Assembly: GCA_903848645.1 (NCBI GenBank)
Contig: CAINGU010000104.1
Location: 1-34,384, forward strand
Length of the DNA stretch: 34,384 nucleotides
From: an uncultured cyanobacterium
Lineage (GTDB): Bacteria; Cyanobacteriota; Cyanobacteriia; Cyanobacteriales; Nostocaceae
Direction: 5' to 3'
Positions 15,539-23,633 of this stretch are shown piece by piece (position 1 is the first letter of the stretch; every line of letters starts with the position of its first letter). The notes under the pieces were generated by a model. That model was not told the DNA's origin and did no database searches. It was given only the letters and a program-made list of their open reading frames with translations. Both the position numbers and the translations under genes were made by a program.

Positions 15539-16695
15539 TATTATCTCGCTGGTTCACTTTGGTTACAATTTGTCTGTTCTCAGTTTGTTTATCAATTGGA
15601 CTGAGTACAGCCATTTCTGCATCTTCAACTTCAGCATATAACTGGGATATTCCTGTTTGGATGCCTAAACCAATTGTCCCAGCCGATAACCCCATGAATT
15701 CCCAGAAAGTTGAATTGGGAAGACATCTTTTTTATGAGCAACGTTTATCAATTACAGGTGAATTTTCTTGTGCTTCTTGTCATCTCCAAAAATTGGCTTT
15801 TACTGATGGTAAAACAGTGGCTTTAGGGGCAACTGGAGAAAAACATCCTCGTAACTCCATGAGTCTTGCTAATATTGCCTACAATCCCGTATTAACTTGG
15901 GCTAATCCTTTAATTACAAAGTTGGAAAATCAAGCTTTAGTACCAATATTTGGGGAACATCCAGTAGAAATGGGGATGGTAGGAAGGGAGAAACAAATAT
16001 TAGCAATGTTGCGGGATGACTCGAAATATCCGCAGATGTTTACAGATGCTTTTAGAAATGAAAAAGATGCTATTAATTTCAATAATATCACTAAAGCTTT
16101 AGCAACTTTTGAACGCACTTTAATTTCTGTTAGTTCTCCCTATGATAAATATCGCTTTGGTGGTGATGCTAATGCTATTTCAGCAGCAGCTAAACGGGGT
16201 GAGAAATTATTTAATAGCGAAAATTTAGAATGTTTTCACTGTCATGGTGGGATTAATTTTACAGATTCAGTCATGCACGAAAAATTAGCTTTTCAAGAAA
16301 TTGCTTTTCACAACACTGGACTTTATAATATTGATGGTAAAGGTTCTTATCCACCAGATAATACTGGTGTTTATGAAATAACTTCTAAACCAACAGATAT
16401 GGGTCGTTTTAAAGCTCCTACTTTGCGAAATATTGCCCTCACTGCTCCCTATATGCACGATGGTAGTATAGCGACTTTGGAAGAAGTTATTGACCATTAT
16501 CAAGCAGGTGGCAGAACTATTAATACAGGGGAGTTTGCCGGAATTGGCAGTACAAATCCTTTTAAAAGTGAGTTTATTAGTGGTTTTAAATTAAGTAGAG
16601 ATGAAAAAGAGGATTTAATTGCATTTTTGAGAAGTCTGACTGATGAAGAGTTTATTAAAAACCCTGCTTTTAGTAATCCCTATGGAGACAAGTAA
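15535..16695 (+). CDS. mbnH: MbnH-like di-heme cytochrome c peroxidase/MauG family enzyme
   Basis: Periplasmic protein with an N-terminal signal anchor (to about 30) and two c-heme sites: CASCH (79-83) and CFHCH (233-237). The second domain carries APTLRNIALTAPYMHDGS (294-311), the conserved distal-loop region of the CCP/MauG superfamily, with YMHDG at 307-311. Genetic coupling to the MbnP-like gene (ATGA overlap) places it in the 'metallo-mystery pair' subgroup, whose enzyme oxidises tryptophan in its partner rather than detoxifying peroxide. It is the last gene of the operon under operator copy 2. The substrate residue in this cyanobacterial pair is not known. Confidence 0.9.
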   Translation: MILSRWFTLVTICLFSVCLSIGLSTAISASSTSAYNWDIPVWMPKPIVPADNPMNSQKVELGRHLFYEQRLSITGEFSCASCHLQKLAFTDGKTVALGATGEKHPRNSMSLANIAYNPVLTWANPLITKLENQALVPIFGEHPVEMGMVGREKQILAMLRDDSKYPQMFTDAFRNEKDAINFNNITKALATFERTLISVSSPYDKYRFGGDANAISAAAKRGEKLFNSENLECFHCHGGINFTDSVMHEKLAFQEIAFHNTGLYNIDGKGSYPPDNTGVYEITSKPTDMGRFKAPTLRNIALTAPYMHDGSIATLEEVIDHYQAGGRTINTGEFAGIGSTNPFKSEFISGFKLSRDEKEDLIAFLRSLTDEEFIKNPAFSNPYGDK

Positions 16696-16867
16696 AAGCA
16701 TAATCATTGCAGGTAAATCAATTACTTAATGAACCACAGGGACACAGAGAGCGCAAAGGTGAAGAAAAAAGATGTATAGCATTTTCACATCTTATTTAAG
16801 ATGAATATATTACTATTAAAATCCTATCAATAAATGTCATGATAGGCATCATATCATAATAATGAAT

Positions 16868-16888
16868 GGGAGATATAAATCTCCCTTT
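16868..16888. terminator. Hairpin GGGAGA-TATAAA-TCTCCC-TTT
   Basis: A six-bp perfect stem followed by TTT, between the convergent mbnH-like gene and the HxCxCxxH gene. It is a modest bidirectional terminator. Upstream, at about 16730-16765, lies a decayed CCACAGGGACACAGAGAGCGC dispersed repeat. Confidence 0.6.
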
Positions 16889-16915
16889 AACTTATGAAAT
16901 TATTTTGTCGTTTGA

Positions 16916-17695
16916 TTAAACAAGATAGCTTGTATTTGGCACAATTGGAAATATTGCATACTCATACCACGCTGTCCAGATAAAACTCCGAATCCAGCGT
17001 TGACGTTTTTCCAAACTTAATTCATACTCAAATGCACCAAAAGATTCATCAATGGAAGATAAATGAGAGTTACAACCACAGCCATGTTGATAGGTAAAAC
17101 CGTATTTAGAGGCGATACTTTGTACCTTCATTTGCATCGCAAATACTTTACCTGCGTGTAGTATAGCATCCCAAGAACGTTTATGTTCTATATCTCGTTG
17201 ATCAAACCTTAAAGCCCGTTCTTCAAATACATGATCTCGATAAATTGGTGCTAAATGTACATGATAGAAACTAGCTGGTAAATCATATCCAAATTCATTA
17301 AAAAGTTCTAGTCCAATGCGTGCTACTTTTACTTCATTGCTGTAATCAGAACCTTTTGATTCAAAATTACCTAAAACTTCTTCAAAGTTTGGATAATTGT
17401 GAACCATAAAGTCATGTCCATAAAATTCCAGAGTTTCCTGTGCCATTTGTCCAAATAGCTGGGAAAATGAAGGTATTAGATGAGATAAATGGGGGCGTTC
17501 ATTAAACAAATCAACATCACCATATTGCAGTTTATATTGAAACAACTGCGCCATTTCCACATAAATTTGTGGATTACTGAATCTGACATTTGCTCTACCT
17601 TTAGCAATATCTTGCCACACAGAAGGTAATTGAGAAACAGTAACGGCATTTTCACCAACGATAACTGCAAGGTTAGAGACTTCTTGAAGCTGCAT
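16916..17695 (-). CDS. Unrecognised soluble protein with HxCxCxxH motif, operator-controlled
   Basis: I do not recognise this protein. It is 259 residues from the ATG at 17695; a TTG two codons earlier (17701) is less likely. No signal peptide or membrane helix is present, so it is probably cytosolic and largely helical. It holds a striking H204-G-C206-G-C208-N-S-H211 cluster, plus a His/Glu-rich middle (FYHVHLAPIYRDHVFEER, RDIEHKRSWDAILH) that could form a heme-oxygenase-like or ferritin-like metal site. The C-terminus is aromatic (FIWTAWYEYAIF). It ends convergently with mbnH and has operator copy 3 about 83 bp upstream, so it is probably coregulated with the copper genes. A metal-binding or cofactor-modifying role is only a guess. 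Confidence 0.8.
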   Translation of the reverse strand: MQLQEVSNLAVIVGENAVTVSQLPSVWQDIAKGRANVRFSNPQIYVEMAQLFQYKLQYGDVDLFNERPHLSHLIPSFSQLFGQMAQETLEFYGHDFMVHNYPNFEEVLGNFESKGSDYSNEVKVARIGLELFNEFGYDLPASFYHVHLAPIYRDHVFEERALRFDQRDIEHKRSWDAILHAGKVFAMQMKVQSIASKYGFTYQHGCGCNSHLSSIDESFGAFEYELSLEKRQRWIRSFIWTAWYEYAIFPIVPNTSYLV

Positions 17696-17777
17696 ATCCA
17701 ATTTCCACAGAGAGTTTAATTACCTAATTTACTGTAAATAATCGCTTTTGTATTTTTTCAACATAATAATAAATGTT

Positions 17778-17797
17778 TGACAGACTGTCTTTTGACA
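17778..17797 (-). promoter_or_regulatory. Operator copy 3, upstream of the HxCxCxxH gene
   Basis: On the plus strand it reads TGACAGACTGTCTTTTGACA, 18/20 identical to copy 1. GACAG-A-CTGTC is here a perfect dyad. Relative to its gene it is in the opposite orientation to copies 1 and 2, as expected for a dyad operator. TATTAT (-10-like) follows on the gene strand. Confidence 0.7.
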
Positions 17798-17809
17798 TTT
17801 AACTTACAA

Positions 17810-17951
17810 GTAGGTTGGGTTGACGCAAGGAAACCCAACATTTTCGGAACTTTGTTGGGTTATACTTCCAATATTTTCAGAACTTTGTTGGGTTGTACTT
17901 CCAATATTGTCGGAACTTTGTTGGGTTGCGCTGTCGCTTAACCCAACCTAC
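17810..17951. repeat. GTAGGTTGGGTT element with internal 33-bp triplication
   Basis: The ends GTAGGTTGGGTT and AACCCAACCTAC are perfect 12-bp inverted repeats, bounding a 142-bp unit. Inside are three near-identical 33-bp direct repeats beginning at 17841, 17874 and 17907 (core TCGGAACTTTGTTGGGTT). It is a widespread cyanobacterial hairpin type; the internal triplication is a local feature. Confidence 0.85.
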
Positions 17952-17989
17952 AATATATGCACAAAAATATATTACGGTTAGATATATTT

Positions 17990-18811
17990 TCAACCATCTT
18001 TTAATATTCGTTGTCGGACTCGTTCTATAATTATTCCCTCTTCAGGAGATAACCCATTAACTAACATTTCATATATTAATGGTACACCCAATTCTAATTC
18101 TTCCAATAGTGTCCGCTGGCTAAATATATCTTCTGGTTTTCCTTCTAGCATCAATTGTCCTTTATCCATGACAAAAACCCAATCTGCCCAGCGATATACT
18201 AAATCTAAATCGTGAGTTGCCATTAATAAAGTATTTCCATTTTGATGAATTTTATTGAGGGTTTTCATCAAGTTCCGAGTATGTCTTATATCTAAATATG
18301 CAGTTGGTTCATCTAATACTAATAGTTGCGGTTGTAGTACCATCACATCAGCTATGGAAACTCGCTTTTTTTGTCCTAAGCTGAGATGATGTACTGGCTT
18401 TTCTGCTAAAGTAGTTAACCCAAATTCAATTAAAGCTTGTTCTACTCGACTTTGAATTTCTGCTGCTGGTAAACCTAAATTACACAAACCATAAGAAATA
18501 TCTTCTTCAACTGTAGAAGCTACTAATTGTTGTTCTGGATCTTGAAATACTAACCCGACTTTTTGGCGAATTTTACTGAGATGCTGACGATTATAAATTA
18601 ACGGTTCACCACACCAACTAACAATTCCAGAATTTGGTTTATAAAGTCCGTTAGCTAGTAAGAAAAGTGTGGTTTTACCACAACCATTTTGACCAATTAA
18701 GGCACACTTTTTTCCAGAAGGAATCCTCATGGTTAAACCATTTAAAGCTGATTTTTGTGAACCTGGATAGGTGTAATGTACTTGCTCAAATTCTAGTAAA
18801 TATTCCTGCAT
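17990..18811 (-). CDS. cbiO: Cobalt ECF transporter ATP-binding protein CbiO
   Basis: ATPase of the CbiMNQO cobalt importer. Walker A is GQNGCGKT (40-47, with Cys where most family members have Ala or Ser), the Q-loop is GLVFQDPEQQLVAST, the signature is LSLGQKKR (143-150), and Walker B is LLVLDEPT (163-170). The H-loop is MATHDLDLV. It overlaps cbiQ by 26 bp. It is the last gene of a four-gene operon under the cobalamin riboswitch. Confidence 0.95.
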   Translation of the reverse strand: MQEYLLEFEQVHYTYPGSQKSALNGLTMRIPSGKKCALIGQNGCGKTTLFLLANGLYKPNSGIVSWCGEPLIYNRQHLSKIRQKVGLVFQDPEQQLVASTVEEDISYGLCNLGLPAAEIQSRVEQALIEFGLTTLAEKPVHHLSLGQKKRVSIADVMVLQPQLLVLDEPTAYLDIRHTRNLMKTLNKIHQNGNTLLMATHDLDLVYRWADWVFVMDKGQLMLEGKPEDIFSQRTLLEELELGVPLIYEMLVNGLSPEEGIIIERVRQRILKDG

Positions 18812-19598
18812 TTCGGCAAATTTCTAATCCTATTAATAATACACAGCCACAAATTGCTTCAATTGTATATCGTAGAGATGAACGATAACGTCGAGGATGC
18901 CAAAATCGCAATTCACCACTAAAACCCCTTGCTTGCAGTCCCAGAGAAAACTGACTATATTGTTGTAGAGTTCGCTGTAATAATTGTCCAATTAATAATG
19001 CTAAACTTTTCATGCTAGTATGCCAATTGCGATAGCCACCACGAGAATTTTGTGCCGTCAATAATTCATTAGCTGTTTTTAGCAAAATGAAAATAAACCG
19101 ATACATTAGTAATAGCAAATCAGTTAAAAGTGCTGGAAATCTCAACCAACGTAAAGTTTGCAAAATTTCTGTGAACGGGACAGTTAACATGAGAAAATAT
19201 AAACAAGAAACAGAGGCTAATGATCTAGTTAAAATTTCCCATGCTTGAATACTGCCACTACGACTGATGTAAATATAGAAATCTCCAAGATTTAACCCAT
19301 ACCATGAGTCTAATTGGACGATTTGCAAATCAGCAATTGCCACTCCATTTACCATGAGTGCGGGTAAACTTGTTAAACAAAAAACTATGGTGAACATTAA
19401 CAATCGCCAATAAACACCAGCCGGAATTTTTGCATAAATCACTGTCCAAATGCCCATCCAAATTGCCATCAAAATTTGCACTAAAGGATGAGTGCAAAGG
19501 GAAATAGTTAGAGTCGTAAATGCAAAAATTAGTTTATGTTCCGGTGGTAATCTTCGCAGTTGATTCGTGTAAGCTAAAGTATCTAGTTGTAGGCTCAT
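18786..19598 (-). CDS. cbiQ: Cobalt ECF transporter membrane subunit CbiQ
   Basis: The T-component linking the CbiM substrate module to the CbiO ATPase. It has several hydrophobic helices in the first 130 residues and at the C-terminus. The coupling region includes the A-R-G motif (LQARGFSGE) and the preceding SRGGYRNW stretch. It overlaps cbiN by 4 bp and cbiO by 26 bp. Confidence 0.93.
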   Translation of the reverse strand: MSLQLDTLAYTNQLRRLPPEHKLIFAFTTLTISLCTHPLVQILMAIWMGIWTVIYAKIPAGVYWRLLMFTIVFCLTSLPALMVNGVAIADLQIVQLDSWYGLNLGDFYIYISRSGSIQAWEILTRSLASVSCLYFLMLTVPFTEILQTLRWLRFPALLTDLLLLMYRFIFILLKTANELLTAQNSRGGYRNWHTSMKSLALLIGQLLQRTLQQYSQFSLGLQARGFSGELRFWHPRRYRSSLRYTIEAICGCVLLIGLEICRNAGIFTRI

Positions 19599-19897
19599 TC
19601 TTCACGTTTTGGCTGTTGAGAGCGTCCTTTATATACACCAATTGCATAACCAACTACTCCCGCACCTAAAGCCGCTTGAGAAGCAAATAATAAACTGGCT
19701 ATTTCTCCACTAGCTGGCTCAAATATTGATTTAAACCAAGGTTTATATTCCGGTTGTATTTCTGTAATAGCGGCTTTGGCTCTATCATCAGAACCGCCGA
19801 ATTTACCACTTCGTACAAATATTAATGGTGCGACTGCTAAGGCTAAAACGCCTACTACTAAAAACCAATTATTTAAACTTTTATTAGATTGATTCAT
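19595..19897 (-). CDS. cbiN: Cobalt transport accessory protein CbiN
   Basis: A small membrane protein with two helices ([20 protein letters not shown] near the N-terminus and [20 protein letters not shown] near the C-terminus) joined by a periplasmic loop ([20 protein letters not shown]). This is the standard CbiN layout at 100 residues. CbiN together with CbiM suffices for basal cobalt uptake in characterised systems. It overlaps cbiM by 14 bp. Confidence 0.94.
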   Translation of the reverse strand: MNQSNKSLNNWFLVVGVLALAVAPLIFVRSGKFGGSDDRAKAAITEIQPEYKPWFKSIFEPASGEIASLLFASQAALGAGVVGYAIGVYKGRSQQPKREE

Positions 19898-20666
19898 GAC
19901 TTTGATTTCTCCCCTTGATTAATTGCAAAAGTTCCAATTCTTGAGGATTATAAGATTGTAACCAGTTCCACACTAAGACAGTTAGTAATCCTTCACTAAT
20001 TGCTAAGGGTACTTGAGTAATAGCAAAAATTCCCGCAAACTTGGCAAATGAAGCGATAAATCCACCCACAGGTGCAGGAAAAGCCAAGGCCAGTTGGATA
20101 GAAGTAATAATGTAGGTGAGTAAATCTGCCAAAGCTGCGGCTAAAAATATGGCGATTGTTTGTTTACCACTCAGCCGCATTGTGAGATTATAGATCCAGT
20201 AAGCCGCAAACGGTCCAGCGATCGCCATCGAAAAAGCATTTGCACCCAAGGTAGTTAAACCACCGTGTGCCAGTAACAAAGCTTGAAATAACAATACCAA
20301 GCTACCTAAAACTGTCATAGTCAGCGGTCCAAACAGCACCGCACCTAACCCTGTTCCCGTGGGGTGAGAACAGCTACCTGTAACCGAAGGAATTTTCAAA
20401 GCTGACAGGACAAAAGTAAAAGCACCAGCCAAACCTAACAGCAGTTTCAATTCCGGGTTAGCTTGGGTAATGCGAGTCAAACTCCGCAATCCTAAAACAA
20501 AAAATGGTAATGCCACAACCCACCAAAAAACAGCCCACTGCACAGGTAAAAAACCTTCCATAATGTGCATTGCGTAGGCAGGTTTGGGAAAATTAACTAC
20601 CAAGTAAAAACTAATAACAGCCATGAGGATTAGACTAACTAACCCCGGTTTTTTTCTAGATATCAT
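19884..20666 (-). CDS. cbiM: Cobalt ECF transporter substrate-capture protein CbiM
   Basis: Integral membrane protein that binds Co(II). I place the start at ATG 20666 (260 residues, MISRKKPG...), preceded by GAGGT at a good spacing. The longer frame starting at 20717 begins inside the riboswitch (its ATGCCCGCC is part of the B12 box) and cannot be right. A leader, [21 protein letters not shown], ends just before MHIMEGFLP. Cleavage there would expose Met1-His2, the N-terminal metal site of this family. The [14 protein letters not shown] region and seven hydrophobic segments are typical. It is the first gene of cbiMNQO. Confidence 0.95.
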   Translation of the reverse strand: MISRKKPGLVSLILMAVISFYLVVNFPKPAYAMHIMEGFLPVQWAVFWWVVALPFFVLGLRSLTRITQANPELKLLLGLAGAFTFVLSALKIPSVTGSCSHPTGTGLGAVLFGPLTMTVLGSLVLLFQALLLAHGGLTTLGANAFSMAIAGPFAAYWIYNLTMRLSGKQTIAIFLAAALADLLTYIITSIQLALAFPAPVGGFIASFAKFAGIFAITQVPLAISEGLLTVLVWNWLQSYNPQELELLQLIKGRNQSHESI

Positions 20667-20707
20667 CTGTACCTCGCAGATTTCTATAAACGTCTTTTCT
20701 TTCTTAT

Positions 20708-20846
20708 CGGCGGGCATCCTGACTCACCATATTATGGCTCACAGTTGCGGGACAGCGCCGGATTTGCACCAGACTTTCCCCCTCACGTCCAATGGCTGCT
20801 CCCCATTAGAACCGATTGGGGTAACTATAGCACTATTACCAAGGCA
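20708..20846 (-). promoter_or_regulatory. Cobalamin riboswitch controlling cbiMNQO
   Basis: On the minus strand: TAATGGGGAGCAGCCATTGG, then GGGGGAAAGTCTGGTGCAAA, TCCGGCGCTGTCCCGCAACT and GTGAGCC, then the B12 box GAGTCAGGATGCCCGCC. These are the conserved core and B12-box of AdoCbl riboswitches. There is no clear terminator before cbiM 40 bp later, so translational control of the GAGGT RBS is the simpler reading. Confidence 0.93.
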
Positions 20847-20919
20847 ATGGAGACAATGGATATTTACAGGTTGCGATAAAATGGCAATTGCTGGGACTTA
20901 ACAACGGAAATAGGTAAAA

Positions 20920-22269
20920 ATGGGACGGATTTTTATTTCTGCGGCACATGGTGGCATAGAAGCGGGTAAAAATGACCCTGGGGCGATCGCTGGAGGCACA
21001 ACGGAAGCAAAGGAAATGATTCTCTTGCGGGATTTGGTGGTGACAGAACTTCGCAGCCGTAACTTAGAAGTTTTAGCCGTTCCTGATGACTTGAGTGCGG
21101 CTCAAACCATAGCTTGGATTAATTCTCGCGCTAATGCCAAGGATGTAGCCCTAGAAATTCAAGCTAATGCTGCTAGTAGCCCATCTGTGCGGGGAGCAAG
21201 TTCCTTCTATATTGCCAAAAATGACCAACGCAAACAAAATGCAGAAACGGTATTGATGGGACTTTTACGCCGTGTCCCCCAATTACCAAATCGGGGAGTT
21301 AAACCAGATACAGATAGCGGCTTGGGTAATCTGCAATTTTGTCGTCAAACGAAGATTGGGGCTTTATTACTACAGGTCGGTTTTTTGAGCAGTCCTGAAG
21401 ATCGCGCTTTGTTGCAAAGTCGTCGTCGTGATTTTGCCATCGGAATTGCTGAAGGACTCGCCACTTGGAGTCAGGTAAATGACCCTCAGCAAGCAACTGC
21501 GGAAACTAATTATCCCAATATTAATATCAATATCAATGGACAAAATTACTCAGAACAAGGATTATTAATTAATGGTAATGCTTACATCCCCATTGATTTA
21601 GTAGATCGGTTACGCATTGATCCCGCAAAATCTGCTAATTTCGGACGGATTACTTATCGCCAAATAGTTTATATCAAAGCAGTAGAACTTCGAGATTCTC
21701 ATGTTTCTATTGATTGGGATAGTGCCACGAAAACTGTAAAATTACGCTCAATTTTGGCAGTTTGTCCCGGACAAATTGAGCAAATTATCTCCAATGGCAA
21801 TACATCAGAATTACAGTTACAACTATTTCTAAAAAACAATAATGAAACTGCCATTACACAGTTTCCTGATCTTCCTAAACTATACCGGGAAGAAGCAACT
21901 ATCGAGGGCATAAATCATGATATTGCTTTTTGTCAAATGTGTTTAGAAACTGGATTTTTACATTTTGGTACTGATATTAAACCCCAGCAAAATAACTTTG
22001 CTGCTTTAGGTGGAGTTGGTGGTGGTGCTGAGGGAGCATCATTTCCCAGTGCTAGAATTGGTGTGAGAGCGCATATTCAACATTTAAAAGCCTATGCCAG
22101 TTTAGAACCTTTGGTACAGCAAGAAGTAGATCCTAGATTTCGCTTTGTTACTAGGGGTGTTGCTCCCTCAGTTCATCAATTATCGGGGCGCTGGTCTGCG
22201 GATTTAGATTACGGAATTAAGATTACAGCTATTCTCAGAAGACTCTATGAATCAGCAAATCTTTTGTAA
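20920..22269 (+). CDS. Amidase_3-like (degenerate) + glucosaminidase cell-wall protein
   Basis: A three-part protein of 449 residues. (1) The N-terminal Amidase_3 fold (about 3-180) keeps AAHGG (H10) and E29, but the third zinc ligand is Gln (EIQANA, Q81 instead of His) and the catalytic Glu is Gln (LLLQVGFLSS, Q152). The amidase is therefore probably inactive. (2) The middle region (about 200-278) resembles a copper-amine-oxidase-N/stalk-like domain (GLLINGNAYIPIDLV). (3) The C-terminal glucosaminidase/endo-beta-N-acetylglucosaminidase-like domain has FCQMCLETGFLHFG (E343 as candidate acid) and NNFAALGG (359-366). No signal peptide is evident. Its role is probably peptidoglycan binding and cleavage. 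Confidence 0.85.
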   Translation: MGRIFISAAHGGIEAGKNDPGAIAGGTTEAKEMILLRDLVVTELRSRNLEVLAVPDDLSAAQTIAWINSRANAKDVALEIQANAASSPSVRGASSFYIAKNDQRKQNAETVLMGLLRRVPQLPNRGVKPDTDSGLGNLQFCRQTKIGALLLQVGFLSSPEDRALLQSRRRDFAIGIAEGLATWSQVNDPQQATAETNYPNINININGQNYSEQGLLINGNAYIPIDLVDRLRIDPAKSANFGRITYRQIVYIKAVELRDSHVSIDWDSATKTVKLRSILAVCPGQIEQIISNGNTSELQLQLFLKNNNETAITQFPDLPKLYREEATIEGINHDIAFCQMCLETGFLHFGTDIKPQQNNFAALGGVGGGAEGASFPSARIGVRAHIQHLKAYASLEPLVQQEVDPRFRFVTRGVAPSVHQLSGRWSADLDYGIKITAILRRLYESANLL

Positions 22270-22812
22270 GTAGGGGTTGCTGATAGCGTAGCGTGGCGTA
22301 AGCCATAAAAGTCTTTTCGTGAGGGCTAGGAGTCAGGAGTCAGAAGTCAGGAGGAAGAATTAGAAGGAGATAAGAATAGTCTCGAATCTGGGAAAGTGAT
22401 AGCTTTTTGATGGTTTCAAAGCTTATTCCTTGCACATTATTCAAGTTTTATCCCCCTCAATTCATTGATTTATCAAGGTTTTATGTTTACTGGAGTTTAG
22501 ACTAAGGTATGACAACATGACCCAGAAGGACTGAGCAACCCTTCCAGGAGATAAATTAGTCTGTTTTTTCTGCCAAGGTAATGGACGAATTTTTAGAGAA
22601 ACTCAAAATCAGAGTCTTTTAATTTTCAGAAATCAAATATGATTGCTATAGTATTTTCCCTTACGTAGAGAATATTTACGGAAAATATCAGAAATATTGA
22701 ACTGGAATCATCAAAACTTTAGACATGATTGAGTACGTTTACGGAAGCGGTAATCAGTGTTTTAGAGATATAAATTAGTGTACTGAAAGTCGTTAAAACA
22801 CAGCAAACTACC
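22270..22812. other. Intergenic region before the PEP-CTERM gene
   Basis: No gene seen. It holds a TAGCGTAGCGTGGCGTAAGC dispersed repeat (about 22287-22306), an AGGAGTCAGGAGTCAGAAGTCAGGAGG heptamer run (about 22329-22355), and the first half (22490-22505, CTGGAGTTTAGACTAA) of an inverted repeat whose mate is at 23712-23727. The promoter is not identifiable by eye. Confidence 0.6.
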
Positions 22813-23532
22813 GTGAACTCTAAATTTCTTGGCACTTTAGCCGCCGCCAGTACCTTAGCAGTAATTGTTGCCACCGCTGGAACTGCAAATGCAGCTTCCA
22901 TCAGTTACACCACTTCTTCGGGTGATTTTGATTATACAGATTTTGAGAAGACACTCAGCGTTCAAAAATTTGATTCCTCATTGGGTACTCTCAATTCAGT
23001 ATTGTTAAATTTTACTGGTGAAATTAGTGGAAATGCAGGTTTTGAAAACCGTAGCAGCAAAGCTTCTACAGTCATAGTAAACCTTGGTGCGACACTAGAC
23101 TTAACAAAAGCAGGATTAAGCTTACAGCCTCTCTTTCCAATCAATCCCAGCAACACCTATTCTTACAACGTTCCTAGATATGATGGTCGAACAGATTATG
23201 ATGGTATTTCTGGCAGAAGCATTGGAGACTTAACTGCCTCACAATCTATCTCTAAGTTATTCACAGATACCCCATCACTGAGTATATTTACTGGTGCGGG
23301 AAATCTGGATTTCTTGTTCTCAGCTATAGCTACATCGACAGTCACAGGATCAGGTAATATAACTTCCTATATCAATACCTTAGCTAAAGGAAATCTGAGT
23401 GTGACATACGACTACGATGCTCCCAACCCGACTAGAGTACCTGAACCCTCCGCTTTACTTGGATTTGGACTAGTTGCTGGTTTTGGTCTGTTATCACAAG
23501 GCAAAAAAGCCCGATTTCAAATCTCAAAGTAA
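22813..23532 (+). CDS. PEP-CTERM sorted secreted protein
   Basis: Exported protein of 239 residues with a GTG start. The signal peptide is LGTLAAASTLAVIVATAG..ANA (cleavage about residue 27), followed by a Ser/Thr/Asn-rich beta-type domain with no enzyme motif. It resembles the 'choice-of-anchor' PEP-CTERM proteins. The C-terminal sorting signal is complete: VPEPS (209-213), hydrophobic helix ALLGFGLVAGFGLL, basic tail GKKAR. It should be a substrate of the cyanoexosortase encoded at 29181-30068, 6 kb away. It is followed by a strong terminator. Confidence 0.9.
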   Translation: MNSKFLGTLAAASTLAVIVATAGTANAASISYTTSSGDFDYTDFEKTLSVQKFDSSLGTLNSVLLNFTGEISGNAGFENRSSKASTVIVNLGATLDLTKAGLSLQPLFPINPSNTYSYNVPRYDGRTDYDGISGRSIGDLTASQSISKLFTDTPSLSIFTGAGNLDFLFSAIATSTVTGSGNITSYINTLAKGNLSVTYDYDAPNPTRVPEPSALLGFGLVAGFGLLSQGKKARFQISK

Positions 23533-23600
23533 TAGGGTTATAGAGTTAATGGCATTGTCAATCTGATAACCTTTTTACATTTATCAGCATTGAATATTTT

Positions 23601-23633
23601 GCGGTCAGTTTTACATCACTGACCGCTTTTTTT
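23601..23633 (+). terminator. Strong rho-independent terminator after the PEP-CTERM gene
   Basis: GCGGTCAGT / ACTGACCGC, a 9-bp perfect stem with an 8-nt loop, followed by TTTTTTT. Confidence 0.95.

Noticed and set aside
14639-17695. Methanobactin biosynthesis operon
   Set aside because: Only MbnP/MbnH-type genes are present. No MbnB/MbnC-like genes or precursor peptide could be found in the gaps, and the HxCxCxxH protein does not resemble either to my eye.
20667-20717. N-terminal extension of CbiM ([10 protein letters not shown]...)
   Set aside because: It is translated from the cobalamin riboswitch B12 box and leader; the ATG at 20666 has an RBS and the proper leader peptide.
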